Below, piece after piece: positions 11,561-23,479 of a stretch of DNA of 64,000 bases (positions are counted from its first letter, which is position 1; every line of letters starts with the position of its first letter). The notes below the pieces were generated by a model. That model saw nothing but the letters and a program-made list of their open reading frames with translations. It was not told the origin of the DNA and made no database searches. A program made the translations under genes and the position numbers. The stretch is taken from assembly GCA_016808115.1 (NCBI GenBank), contig JAEQBH010000718.1:1-64000 (forward strand). Reading direction: 5' to 3'. This DNA is from Tetrastigma voinierianum. Lineage: Eukaryota > Streptophyta > Magnoliopsida > Vitales > Vitaceae.

Positions 11561-12740
11561 TAGACTTCGCCATGTGACATGGACTCCATGGTCAGACAAA
11601 CACCAGCGTGAGAGATTGAGGATACTAGGAACACTCAGATAATGGAAAGTTGGTAACAAGAGGGAGGATCACTCTTCTCCTAGTTCGGGGAAGAGGCAGA
11701 GGACTTCTGCTTCACACTAGTTTCAGGATCTGGGGCAGGATCAAGCACGAGTGATGTGGATTTCCTCGAGACAAGTGGATCCCAAGACCTTAGACAATGC
11801 AAATCCCAAGCAATGTAGAACATGATAGTATATGTCGTTCCTCCACACCCTGGGTACGGGTCGTGAGGAACTAGTTTCGCTGGTGTTATACAAGCACTTC
11901 CAATAACACGTGAGCAGCTTTAGGCCGCAGCGGTCGGGCCGTGACATCGTGGTTACGCAGCAGGCTGAAGTGGAACTTTAGGGTGGTAGACGATTGGTTG
12001 TTGATGTCAAGCTTTCGACATGGATGATGATACCATCGGGAGTTGTCAGACTGAGACTCAGTATGGTCGTCATACCCGGCTAATGCATTGGATTCTCGCT
12101 TAGAGGTTAAGGCCTGCAGAGAAGCCAAAGAACATGTTCTTCCCTAGGATGTAGGGTGAGAGTTAATTCGATAGGTCGGAATTATGAGCGAGAAATCTCA
12201 TATTCTACTACGGGTGGACCCGGTTTCGCCTGGGATCGTGTCGTAAAAGTAAAGATGGAATTATTGCGCTCACAAGGCACGTAACATCATGTTTAGTCGG
12301 ATGGGTGCACGTAGATGGGCATTCACCGCTTTGGTGAGTGTGGGTCGTAGTTTGGTTTTTAGACTACGCCCAATGAAGACTCATAGCTGAACCGTGAAAT
12401 GTGAGAGGCTCAAGTGTGTCTGTATCACTATATAATCGAGATGAAACACACTTCCACAAAGTTATCACGTAGACCGAGAGAGTTGAGGATAGGAGTCGGT
12501 ACTCCGAGGTTTGAATACCCTTGGAAATCGTGATCGGGTGCGTCGAGCCAGCAAGGGCTCGTAAATGGGACAGTCGCATGCAGCATGGACTAGGTTGATG
12601 GTCCATTGGCTGTCGCTGATTATGACCTTGAGAGGTTAGCGCTTATGCCACCAAGCGTAAGGGTTGTGTAGGGTTATACGTCAGAAGTGTTATATACATA
12701 TAGCAAAGAAGGATACGTGAGCATGTGTCCCGGTCATGCT
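11561..12740 (+). other. T1 pol remnant, domains not assignable
   Basis: RNase H and the integrase zinc finger and catalytic core belong between RT and the integrase C-terminus. I cannot recognise either in any frame across these 1.2 kb, in contrast to T2, where both are readable. The interval is also shorter than the matching one in T2 (about 1.2 versus 1.4 kb). It is heavily mutated, or partly replaced by unrelated sequence. Confidence 0.4.
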
Positions 12741-13400
12741 GAGAGGAGAAATTGCTCCTTAGTGGAATCTTCGCTACAACCAATAAAGAGTCAAAGTAGC
12801 ATACTGATGGCACCGTATGAGGCATTGTATGGGAGGCCATATAGTCATCGTTAGTCAATCGAGATGGAGATAGCTCCGTCACGGGTCCCTGAATCGATTA
12901 GAGACACCTCCCCGAGAAGGTGAGTTTGATACCATAGCTGCCTCACGCTCAAAGCCCGCAGAAGAGCTATGTAGAGATGTGCGACGACCCTTAGAGTTCA
13001 AGGTTGGTGAGTGAGTTGCTGTGACGCCGGGACCGTGGTAAAAATTCGTTGGACGCCGGTCTTTCGAGAGGATGAGCCGCGATTGCGTACCGGTTAGCGT
13101 TCTGCCCGGCATGCCGGTGTCCACGCGGCGTTTCACGTCTCCATGCTCGAAATACTTGGTCGGCTCATGGTGGATTGGGGATAGATAGAGATTGACACGG
13201 ATGGGACTGTGAGGAGAGGGACCGGTGTACGTGTTGTGCCCGTGTGTCCGGGTCTTCGAAGCGCAAAGTGTGAGAGCTAGTGGGGTATAGGCGGCAATGG
13301 AGTGGAGTCAACGTGGGAGCGAGAGGACACGATGCGGGCCACCTATCCCTTCTTGTTTAGGGATGAAGGTACGTGGTTTAGTCGTTTAAGATTTAAATGA
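12741..13400 (+). pseudogene. Integrase C-terminus and chromodomain-like tail of T1
   Basis: MAPYEALYGRPYSHR (about 12806-12850) is the hallmark end of the gypsy integrase core and shares identical DNA words with T2 at about 30640. A degenerate F-K-V-G-(D/E)-x-V block follows near 13000, then FTSPCSKYLVG-like sequence near 13135 (cf. FHVSMLRKY in the family). At 13308-13375 ESTWEREDTMRATYPFLFRD matches the chromodomain end (A-T-W-E-x-E-D-x-M-R). Chromodomains guide chromovirus integration to heterochromatin. Frames are broken throughout. Confidence 0.75.
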
Positions 13401-13480
13401 CTGGTTACATGCATGGTAGAGTGCATGTTACATATGCCATGTGTTTGATGTGATCGTTTTGGATTTAGACGAAATTTCTT

Positions 13481-13490
13481 TTAAGGAGAA
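13481..13490 (+). promoter_or_regulatory. Polypurine tract of T1
   Basis: ttaaggagaa abuts the TGTAAGACC start of the 3' LTR. It would prime plus-strand DNA synthesis. T2 has the longer aaggaggggagaa at the same position. Confidence 0.75.
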
Positions 13491-16232
13491 TGTAAGACCT
13501 GAGAATTTCAATTTATGGAATAAGAGGCAAAATCGTAATTAATTACAAGAATTTATATTGAGTTAAAAATCGATAATTAATTCTCTAGATTTTCCGGATG
13601 TGAAGCAGTTGTGTACCGTGGAATGTGCCAATCTAGTTAGCACGTAAATTTCGCAATTTTTAAAGACGATTCAGATGCACGTTTTTCGAGGCATCGGTTT
13701 GGTCGCCGTAAATCGGTTCGATCACGACGAAAGTCACATATAACATGTACTCATGTACCATAAATTGGTATGAGTAAATGATAAAATTGGAAGGCGAGAT
13801 AGTCGAGATATCAAATCACGAGAAAGGGACATAATGGGTATTATGGAAGTTGATTTTTAAGTCATAAAGACAAGCGACCAAATATTAATTCATCTCCCTC
13901 ATTTAGCCAACAAAAAAAACGTGGGAAGCCATTTTTTGAGTGATCAGGTGGCTGCATTTTAGAAACTTTAGAGAAGGGAGCTTCTCTACAGATTGCAAGA
14001 ATCTAGCGGTCGGCGGTCTTCAACACAGAAGAGAGCGTTCTGCGCGGAGCTGAGCTCACAGCGTGGACCGGGTTTGCGATTTTGAGCAACTCAAGAGGTA
14101 GGATTTCTCCCTACTTTAGTTTATTCCCATTTTAAGGGTTTTTCCATGTTTGGTTGGTTTGAGTAGAGTGAGGCGTTTGATCGATTGAAACTTGGATGGG
14201 AGGTCAGTGAGTTGTTTGAGATTTTTTGTTAGGGCCGTGAGTGTCCAGAATGCTAGGGGCTGCTTGTGTTGAAATTGTGCAATAAAATACATGTTGGAAG
14301 TGAAAAATGCGAGAATGAAGCGCTTGTTAGTCCCCAAAAAACATGGGATTTGAGGTATCAAAGAGAAATTTGGAGACTTTTTGGACGTAAGTGAATGCCC
14401 GGAAGCTGTGGCCAGTTGTTGTAATTAGAATTTGTGCAATAAATTCTATTTTGCTGATTAGGAGACCGGAAATGGGAATGGAAATCGGTTCCATGAGAGG
14501 AACCGGTGTAGGAGTAATGAGCTGCAGTGGGCCGACCCACTTACTCTGATTTGGGGCTTGTAAAAGCAGTCCGGGTTTATGGATAAGAATTGTCAATGTG
14601 TTGTGTGCTTGAAATGGTATGAAATGAATGGCTTGAGTTGGTGTGGTGTAGAAATCGATAGGTTAATCTTGTGAAGTTAACATGAGGTCGCAATTATATG
14701 GAATATAATTGTGTATGTATAAGTCATTAGGAATAAAATTGTGATTTGCTCAATTATAACAAGGATATAATTGTGAGCATAGGCAAATTGGAACGATATT
14801 ATGATTTGCTCAATTGAGCTAAATTGGGTGATGATTGATGTGTAATTGTAGTTGATTGAAGTGTTTGTGGTGGTGATTTAAATTAAATTACACGTATTTG
14901 ATCATTAGCCCCGAAACTATTTGATGTTTGGAAATGAAAATTACATAACATGATTGTGTGATTTTAATTATGCGAGCCTCATTCATGTTTATATATTTGC
15001 ATGTGATTAAATGTATTGGAAATGACATACATGCATTCCATATGCCTTGGATCACCAAGTTATAGGAATTGAAGTGCATGAGATGAGTCTAGAGGAAAAT
15101 GGTTCGGAGGGTAGTCTAAAATATTGATTATCGGAGGGTAGTCCACAAACTTAAAATATCAATCGTCGGAGCGGCCCAATTGATATTCATCGGAGGAGAT
15201 GAATCCACAAGCAGTAATATATCAATCGTCAGACGACCAGTTGATATATATACATCGGAGGGTTGTCCACTAATAAAACTAATATTCTCATACGGGGCTT
15301 GGGCGAGTGTGAGAGAGAGGGAATCATTCGGGATGCGAGTTGGTCATGGGCATTCAAGTAGGATCATGCATTTGCTTGAATGTTTGTTTAAGTGGAACAT
15401 TCTTGGCTGCTTGGCAGGTGGTGAGTAGCCTATTTGGTGATTCTCCTCTTGAGGCTTTGGCTCACCAGTCGTGGGACCTTTCATTTTACAGGTACAAGGA
15501 GCATACGAGGAGACGGCTCGTCCTAGAATTTGAGCGCTAGAAGAAAGCCCCGGGATGTGGCTGATGTATACATGTATTAGAGTACTTTTCATTAATATAT
15601 GTTGTATGAGAAGTAAACATATTAACTCTTGTAACTATTGGGTATATAGTTGGATTCATATCGATATGTATATTGATGCTGTATGGGCAAGTGGCCATAT
15701 TTGGTATATATTGCATATATTGGATTGTTTGGGACAGAGTATATGCGAGGTTTATACAAGTTTGTATTTGGGTAAAGCTCCTCGTACAAAGGAGACTCTG
15801 CCAGATTTTCGTGAAAAATGTCGGGTCACCCGACATTAACATGTCAGCAGTTGAAGGTGAGTGGCGGACCAGATGCTGAAATCACATTCAGAAGAAAAGC
15901 AGTTGGCTTTGGTTTTGTGATGTATACATGTTAGATATGAAATTTTAATATATATTTGTATAAAAGAGAATTGATTAAATCTTTTGAAGCGTGGATATAG
16001 TTGGTTGTATATTATAGTGAGTATTGTTGTGGGCGAGGCCGTTTTTACTCGAGATATAGATATCATGTGATTGATGTTGGAGTTGGGACAGGTTATATTC
16101 GAGGTGATGTATCGGGCCAGAGGCTCTTCGTACAAAAGGGACTACGCACGATTTTAGTGAATGTGGGTGGGTGGGCAGTCCTAAATATTCATGAGTTGAC
16201 GAATAGTCAACGGACCCCGGGATCGGGTGTCA
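13491..16232 (+). repeat. 3' LTR of T1 (LTR c) with internal duplication
   Basis: Starts TGTAAGACC and ends 'gggtgtca', 2.74 kb. Landmarks match LTR b in order. GAGGGTAGTC-type repeats lie at 15105, 15131, 15190 (mutated) and 15255. The tail carries two related copies of a block: 15488-15842 and about 15870-16200 share 'gatgtatacatgt', 'tggatatag', the 'ctcgtacaaaggagactctgccagatttt' landmark (second copy mutated) and neighbouring words. LTR b has only one. Confidence 0.8.
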
Positions 16233-18118
16233 TTTAATCATATCGTTTTAAGTAAAGTCAAAGTCAAAGTCCAGTTTTATATTATTTTATATATTTAATA
16301 AAAAATCAATATAATTATTTTTTTATTTGCCTACTTATAAATTTTAAATTGAATAGTTTTCATATACTTCCACAACACGTGAAAAAATTAAAACATAAAA
16401 AATTGGACATATATATTTTTAATTTTTTTATTTAATAAAAAAAATTAAAAATAATAAATTTATATTTAAAGCATAAGGTATCAACCAAATATTTTTTGTT
16501 TTTATCAAAATTTATTACAAGAGTTAAAACTATTTTTATGCTGACAAGTACCTTTAGTCAACTTGTGATAAAATCAATAACAATAAGAATTTGGATTTAT
16601 TAAATATAAAAAAATGGAAACGATAATTTCAGGTAACTAAAGAAAGTTGGGACCTTGGATTTATTAATTATAAAAAAATAAACATTAAGTACCAGAAATT
16701 CAAAAGAAACCACAAGAAAAAGGTGAATTAATAACATAATTTTTTTGTCGCAAAATCTAAATATTGTAGCAAAACTATTTTGCAACAAAAAAATTTTGTT
16801 TCATGAGCGTCCTTTATCCTCGTCGCGAAAAGTTTTGCAACAAATAAAATATTTCCTCTCTAATAATTTTGAAGAACATAATTTGTTTTGTTGTCCTTAA
16901 TATTTATCAACAAAAAAAATGTGTTATTAAATGTTCAAAACTTTGTTGCTAAAAATGCCCAAAAATGAAATAAATTGTTGCTAAATTGCGCACACATAAC
17001 AACAAAAATTATTATTTCGTTGTCAAATAGCATTGAAGTAAGCAAGCTTATTTTGTTTCTAAATTTCCAAATTAAAAATAAATAATTAAATATATTTAAC
17101 CTTTTAAATATCAATGAGCAATATTGTTTATCATATCTTAGAATATTTAATTAATATATTTTTTCATTTGGTATTTAATTTTGAATTATAAAACCTAAGC
17201 TAAACAATTAAATTTTGTAATACCTTGATTTTATAGTATAAATAATAACATCTAAATAAATAGATTGATATATGATATTTATATAAATGTTAATATATAA
17301 CTATAACATTCATCATTTCAATCAAATACAAAAGAACTTATTATATATATATATAAATCATCATCAAAATATACAATAAAAATTTAAAATAATACAATTG
17401 CATAATACATTAAGGAGATAATAATTAAGAAAGGCAAAATAATAGTGATTATCATGAAAGAATCGACCTTGCATGAGTTTAAAATTGGATGTTGAGTATC
17501 GGATTTTCTTAACTGGATGAGCTCTCAACAGACACTGTGCTTTGGATGACTCTTATTAAATAGTAATATTCTCCAGTCATCTTGATGGCATAGCTTAGAT
17601 CTGAGAAAGTGAGAAATAGTCATGATTAAACAACCTTGCTTTTATAGTCAGTGTGGTAGCATTTGAAAAGCTGTATATCCTTCATCAGATTAATAATCTT
17701 GTGTGGATTATCTTTGCTTTCCTTATTTTACCTAAATATATACTCCCATTAATATAAACAAAACCCAAATATACAAGTAAAATTTCTAAAGTTAATTTAT
17801 TCATTCTAAAGTAGTTTAGCATTTCAACTATAATTATTTATGTATATATCTAGCTTATTCAACTACAATTTATTATATAGAGACATTAAATACAGATCTA
17901 ACAATTTACTAATATTTGCTTCTAAAAAAAATACAATGTGCTTATAATTCATAACATATTTTTCATGATTGTGGGAAATTTTTAAAAATTAAAATTGTTT
18001 TATAGAAAGTTTTAATACATTGTCTTTCTATGAAATCATAAGATTCAAATAAAGCTAATTAAATTCATTTAAATCATAAAATTCTAATGTTAAAAACCAA
18101 TTGTTTTACAATTATATA
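16233..18118. other. AT-rich interval without genes
   Basis: The DNA between T1 and the Athila-type element is AT-rich with many A/T runs. Apart from the GTTGC-motif block listed separately, I see nothing coding. The piece 17420-17720 is less AT-rich but has no frame or motif I recognise. Confidence 0.5.
16735..17060. repeat. Block of degenerate TTTGCAACAAA / GTTGCTAAA motifs
   Basis: Short related words recur in both orientations: 'gtcgcaaaatc', 'ttttgcaacaaa' (twice), 'cgtcgcgaaaagtt', 'tttgttgctaaaaa', 'attgttgctaaattgcg', 'tttcgttgtcaaat'. Subterminal arrays of this kind are typical of plant CACTA-type DNA transposons, whose transposase binds such repeats. No CACTA terminus or transposase was found, so this is a fragment at most. 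Confidence 0.35.
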
Positions 18119-19639
18119 TCAGAGGGTGATCCGGAATCAACAAAATTTATATACCTAAGTTCCTCCTACTGCCGTAGTCAAGCTACTGCAGTATAGTGGT
18201 CTAGGGTCGAACACGGAGATGGGTTTTCATCCTAAAAATGGTTGCATAGTGCTGAAGGTAAGACTTTCTATTTACAGACTCTTTCTGGATTTGCCCAGCA
18301 GGTGAGTAGGTTGAGCGAGGTGTAAGCGAAAATAAAGTGTGAAAAGTTAACTTTGAAGATTTGGAGTCTGCTTGGTAAGTTAGGGCAAACAAGTGTCCTC
18401 GGGTTTATCCTCGCGTTATGACATCACTGACCTATAGTCGAGGCATAACTAGGATCTATGTTAAACTGGCAAACCTCATGAAATCAACTCTATTTAGTCA
18501 GCACAAATGTATTATCTATGGCCTTTTCTTTTGTTTATAACCAATGTCATTCGGAGGCTCGTAAAAGACCATCAAGAACCACAGTGCATCTAGCATTAAA
18601 TGTGCTGCATCCCTAGCTATCAGTGATGGCTGATCATGCTGTTAATGCTATTCATTCCTGTTTAGGAAGATGGGGGTCATAAACCTGTTTATGGCTTTTG
18701 TCTGAGGGACAACAATGCATATGCCCCCACCACCAAGCTAGCTTCCTTCCTCTTAAGGAGGCTTGGCCAAGCATCTCTTGAGTTGTCCTCGAGGGGTGTT
18801 TGGCAGCGAAAGTAAGAAAGAGGAGAGAAGAGAAAAGCAAAACCTAAAAGAGACAAAAATAAAAACTTACCAATCCTTCTCTCCCCGAAATTCTCTATAT
18901 TTATTACAAAGAGAGGGGTTTATATAGGCCACCTCAATACATAGAAAATATAAAAACCTACAGGAATTTGTTCAGTTAAGAGACGAGAGTAATACACCAA
19001 ATTTGAAGTCGGTTAACATTAAAATACAAGCGCAATGAGGCGAGAGAAAATTTAGCTAATTTGAAGAATTTCGCTAGGTAGCGAAATCACGAACATACAT
19101 GAAAACGAGAGAAACTAAGCTAAACCAGTAATTTAAGCTAGCTAATGAAGTTAAACAACGAATTTTAGTGATGCGAAAATGCAAAATTTGGCTAGGAGCG
19201 GTGCCTAGCGAAAGCGGTTTGGATGCAGCGAAATTAGCAATTTAGCTAAGGTTGCGAAGTTTCGCTAAGGTTCTTGAGAATTTACGCGTCTCAAAAGATT
19301 TTCGCAACTCTAGCGAAAAATTCCGGGCTTTGTTGATCTCCACTTGCATTTCATGCATCTTCAGCGCATCAATTTTTTCTTCACTTTACGCTAGTTTTTC
19401 ATTGATTCTTGAGAATTTGGTTGATGGTGACACTTGAGTTCAAACTTCATGATTCGTCATACATCTCGATATTGAACTCCCGAAGTCTTGGCTGCTTAAG
19501 CGACCCGAAAATAACCTCTACAAGTAATAAAGTGATACTGAAGACGAACACTTCAATTGCATTAATGAGCATGTTCAGTACAAAGAGACTCCAAAACCTA
19601 TCCTAATATAGGAGGGTTGAATTGCACGGGCATAATCAC
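18119..19639 (-). repeat. 3' LTR of the Athila-type element (LTR B1)
   Basis: Homologous along its length to 25893-27452. Shared landmarks include 'tatatacctaagttcctcc', 'gggttttcatcct', 'aagtgtcctcgggttt', 'cacagtgcatctagcatta' and 'gggctttgttgatctcc'. It contains a TTTCGCTA-rich part (19020-19330) and a perfect palindrome at 19068-19087. Confidence 0.8.
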
Positions 19640-19655
19640 ACCCTCTACTTAAAGC
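19640..19655 (-). promoter_or_regulatory. Candidate polypurine tract, Athila-type element
   Basis: On the minus strand the sequence aagtagaggg ends directly at the TGTGATTATG start of the 3' LTR. It is short and not pure purine, but its position is right. Confidence 0.45.
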
Positions 19656-20929
19656 GTTACTTCAGTCATATGATAAAGATACATGTGGTGATTTTCAAAA
19701 GGCTATGATTCAAAAGGTATGTACATATAAACATTACCTTAAACTGAAGAATTGACATCAAAGTTGTAAGCGGAAGTATGAAAGAACTAAATCCATGCAA
19801 AAGAGCAGTTCTAGGTGATCTTGGGTTCCATATGATTTACTGAATTTCATAAAGTCAATGGTTCTTCTCTTACAGCAGTTAAATAATAGATTGCATTTGC
19901 TCTCCTCCCCCAACCTAGTGACATATGGCCTTGGCGTTGGACCTAGATAAGGATAGTTCACCTTCTTTCTTTGTTAACTACATTGTGGAAACATTACTTA
20001 AGGTGAGCTATGAAGTCAATTATACTTGGGTCCGATGACCAACCAGCAGTCAGGTTGGGGCACATCAAGCCAAGGATCACTTGACCACAAACTCTGGGCT
20101 TGCACGGTTTCTGTGCATTTGAAAGATCTACAAACACACACAAATCGTTCAGACTACTATCCACCATTATATGATTCACTCAATCAGACCTGACTCCAAG
20201 CCAATTAAAAGCAGACATCAGTTTCAAAGGCTTTAGCATACCCTGGATAGTGCACTGGTTTTAAAAACAAAAACTTGACACTATTTTTCTTTTTCTTTCT
20301 TTTTCTTTTCTTTCTTTTATTTCTTTTTCTTTTCTTTGAAGACAATATTGAATCTTAAGTATAGATGCTGCAAGCCTATCCTAGGTTACTTAACATACCA
20401 AGTAGGCTATAAAGCAGAGCGTTTCAAAATTCACAACCTATTGAAATAATGCGGAGTGCGGTGTGTGAGTGCATAGGGAGAAATTTCAAGTTGAGCATCT
20501 TTACAGGCTGTAAGTGACCAAAAAATTGTTTCAAGCATGGAATTTGTTCTAACATAGAGAGTGACAAGCGATTAACAATTTCCCAACATAAAGCAATTCA
20601 ATTGTCCAATTGTAGCAATTCAATTGTTCAATTGAAAGAAAAACATTTACACATAGTAAGGCACAAAACATGATATAATATAAATTTATATATATATAAT
20701 GAATAACTTTTGATATAGCCAAAATGGTAAATACATGAATAAAAGCTAAACACAAAATATCCTTTCTTCTTGAAACAATACATAAAATCTAATCAAATCA
20801 GGTGGAGTACAGTTGATAAAAGCTGGTAACCTTCCCCTATAAATCAAAAAGAGACCTAACCACCTCACTTTGCTATGGTGGTGGTGGTGGTGAGCTATTT
20901 CTTCTTCTTCTTGACCGAACATCGAAAGA
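19656..20929 (-). other. 3' untranslated region of the Athila-type element
   Basis: No frame longer than about 75 codons and no known domain. It contains a CT microsatellite (20281-20339) and GGT and TTC triplet runs at 20876-20912. In Athila elements a long non-coding stretch lies between the last ORF and the 3' LTR, which fits. Confidence 0.45.
20281..20339. repeat. Pyrimidine (TTTC/TTC) microsatellite
   Basis: Tandem variants of tttc and ttctttt over about 59 bp, inside the Athila-type 3' UTR. Confidence 0.9.
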
Positions 20930-22850
20930 AGCGTGGTACGTGGTGGGATTCCTCTCTCGATGGGGAACATGGGAAGATGGGTGGGTCATAAATCGTATCA
21001 GGCATCAGATCAGTGCTGGGACCAGCCTCTGATCACAAGTACACTCTTTGTAAGCTGCTCATTGATAGATGGCATCAATCCACGTATCTCTCTCGGTGAC
21101 ATGACAGTACTCGGCGAGATGGTGTGTGGATAGGATTAGGCAGGGAGTGTAATTGTAATTCACCAGTCAATCCACGTGGAGGGAGGATGGAGGTGACATA
21201 CGGAGCCGGACTTCTGCGTATCGGGCTTAGGGCGGTGTATCATGCAGTATCAGGCGGTCCTCGGCCTCCGATGCCTCCTCCACATTCTGTGGTGTGAGTG
21301 GAAAATCTGGGGCATAGTCCATCACCCGGCTCCAGACATGACTGAGGGCATCGAGACCCTCATCAATCTGGGCTCCTCAGAGAATCCCATATGCTTTCGA
21401 GGAACATGGCGAGAGGATTCTCTCGGCATAAGTAGTGGAATGCTCTTTGCTCGTACCAGGTCCTTCCGATGGACCTTACTCCTCAAGCTGCCCAAACGGA
21501 GAGTACATCGCATTTCGGAGGGGGTGAACATCCCCGAGATCGGTGGCGCCTCCGAGATGGCTCCCCTCCTGCATGCGTAATGCTGTGACGGAAATAAGCT
21601 CGTCTGAGCGGATGAATTGACAGGCGTCGGGGCGGGGCGCCTCTTTGTAAAATCTTGGTCAGGCGGAGTGGTGTCTCTGGCCGGCCTTCCGAACTTCATC
21701 GATGGGGCGGGTGGGCCCGATCTGTAACCCTGCGCATTGGCCGGTCTGTAGGCCAAGAGGCTCTTGAAATATCGACCGCTCACGGTACTCACGGCTGTAT
21801 CATGATCTTGTGCAGGAAGCTCACGCGGACTAGGTGATCCTCTAGGTCTTGAGTGGTAAGCGTAACACCACTCGTGGGTGTAATGCGCCTCGGAGTCATG
21901 AAGGTAATAGTAGATACTCCTCGATCAACCTCATGGACTCCAGGTATCTAGGATCGGCCCTCGGTCTCGGGGAATGTCGTACAACTCACGATGGAGCAGT
22001 GCGATGGGTGCTGTTCCGGAATGGGGTTCCCTCACGAACAATGGCCTCAGAATCCTCGGCGGGGCGGTGAGGTGATGAAGTCAGCCTGCGAGATATATTT
22101 GGTGACGGCTGCTGTCGAGGAGGATGATGGCTTCGCTGGGCCGATGTGCGGGCCAGCAGAGGCTGGGCCTCGAACTCTCACGGTGCGGGGTGATGGGGCA
22201 CGGGGTCCCGTAGCAGTGTCCCGATGGGCGTCGGATCACGAGGAGGGCTCGTCGGGTCGGCCTCGGGGATTGGTGATGTCTTGGAGTCGGGCCAGGATGG
22301 AACTCTCTCTCGGGTTATCTTGAATCTCACTTTGGTAGAACAGGACCCACCTCGATCTCTGAACCATATCGATCGAGTAAAATCTTGAAAGGGCTCGACT
22401 ACGCTATGTCTGTGAGGCTCTGTGTACTCGGTGAGGCTCTCTGGGGTGGCCAGATCACTTTGAGCGAACTCGACAACCTAAGGCTCAACGTGTGTGAGGC
22501 CGGCTGCGGGATAGCCCAGACAAGGCTCGATAAAGACCAAATCTTGGGCGAATGATCGTGAACCACGAGGCCCAGAGGCAAAAATGGCTGTTTGGGCGGC
22601 GACATTTGTGAACACCCAGCGGGGCCTAGTGCGCGTGGTGGAGGCTCGGTCGAGCCTTGATGGTTGCGAGAGGCGGAAATCTGGTGACAGAGCTAAAGTG
22701 CATGAAGACTGCGAGCGTGGCGCGGCTCAGTCGTGCGGCATAAATCCGCGTGTAAGGCGGTGACCATGGCGTGGCGAGTGGGTGGGACTGGAGCTTATTT
22801 GGAGAGGCTTGGGGAAGGAAATATGAAGTGATCGTTTGGCCAACCCCCTC
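20930..22850 (-). pseudogene. GC-rich coding-like block of unknown identity
   Basis: Composition shifts abruptly from AT-rich flanks to GC-rich here. The best minus-strand frame is 21322-21792 (156 codons, starting MSTVSGRYFKSLLAYRPANA); further frames lie upstream to about 22605. Neighbouring minus-strand frames contain HYLCRENPLAMFLE-like and VTLTTQDLEDHLV-like pieces. They vaguely recall the ORF-1/env-like proteins that some Athila elements carry after pol, in the same orientation and position. I cannot confirm this, since the frames are short and broken. Alternatives are a captured host gene fragment or an independent insertion. There is no transmembrane stretch or zinc-finger motif that I can see. 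Confidence 0.3.
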
Positions 22851-23215
22851 CCCCCTTCTTATAGCCTAGTTGAAGCAACCGAAAAGTCATTTCTTCATAT
22901 TTTTGCTATTTTAGCGAATTTAAAAAAAAAAAAAAAAAGCACTACACTCTACCCACTTGAAATTTTAACAATATTGATAATATATAAAAAATAAAGATTA
23001 TTACTCTTAATTATTGAATGATACTATAATTAGAAATTTAATACAAATTACCATAATATATAAACAAAATTACTAAAAAAAAACAAAGCGCAATTTAGAA
23101 ACTTTCTAAAAATAAGCGGAAATTATCAAAATTAACTAAATTAAGACAAAAAGCAAAATTGTTGAACTGCAATCCGGTTTTTGAAAACACCGGACCAGTT
23201 CAATTTCAAATATTA
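22851..23215. other. AT-rich junction with poly(A)
   Basis: An 18-base A run at 22922-22939 is followed by AT-rich sequence. It marks a sharp compositional edge between the GC-rich block and the Athila protease region, where RT to integrase should begin. Consistent with a deletion or insertion junction. Confidence 0.5.
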
Positions 23216-23479
23216 CTCAAGGAGGGTCAAGGAGAATGATCTCCTCAACCCCTGCAGTAGCCTGGGGTGACTCCATAGTGTTGGGTGCCCAAATGTTGAT
23301 TTGCTCCTCACTGATGGCTTTTGAATTGAGCAATTGGCTTGCAGTTGGTGTTGATGGCAAGACCAATATCTCCTCATCTCCATGGCTTATTACTCCTTGC
23401 ATTTCTGTACACTGTGTTTTCCTGCACACTGATCAATTGAAACAACTTCATCAGAAATTTGATTTTAGTTTCTAACAGA

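Larger units (their letters stand above)
6129..16232 (+). mobile_element. Tekay-type chromovirus T1 (Ty3/gypsy), degenerate
   Basis: Two related LTRs (6129-8571 and 13491-16232) flank a 4.9-kb interior with protease, reverse transcriptase and integrase-C-terminal remnants in gypsy order, followed by a polypurine tract that touches the 3' LTR. The LTR start TGTAAGACC, LTRs over 2 kb and a chromodomain-like tail after integrase fit the Tekay/Del lineage. Every domain has stops and frameshifts, gag and RNase H are not recognisable, and the two LTRs differ by many short indels. The element cannot encode working proteins. Flanking 5-bp sequences (ttaga before, tttaa after) are not an obvious target-site duplication. 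Confidence 0.8.

Noticed and set aside
21322..21792. 156-codon frame as an intact novel gene
   Set aside because: It has no clear start context, adjoining similarity is in other frames, and it sits inside a degenerate retroelement. It is listed as an unidentified coding-like remnant instead.
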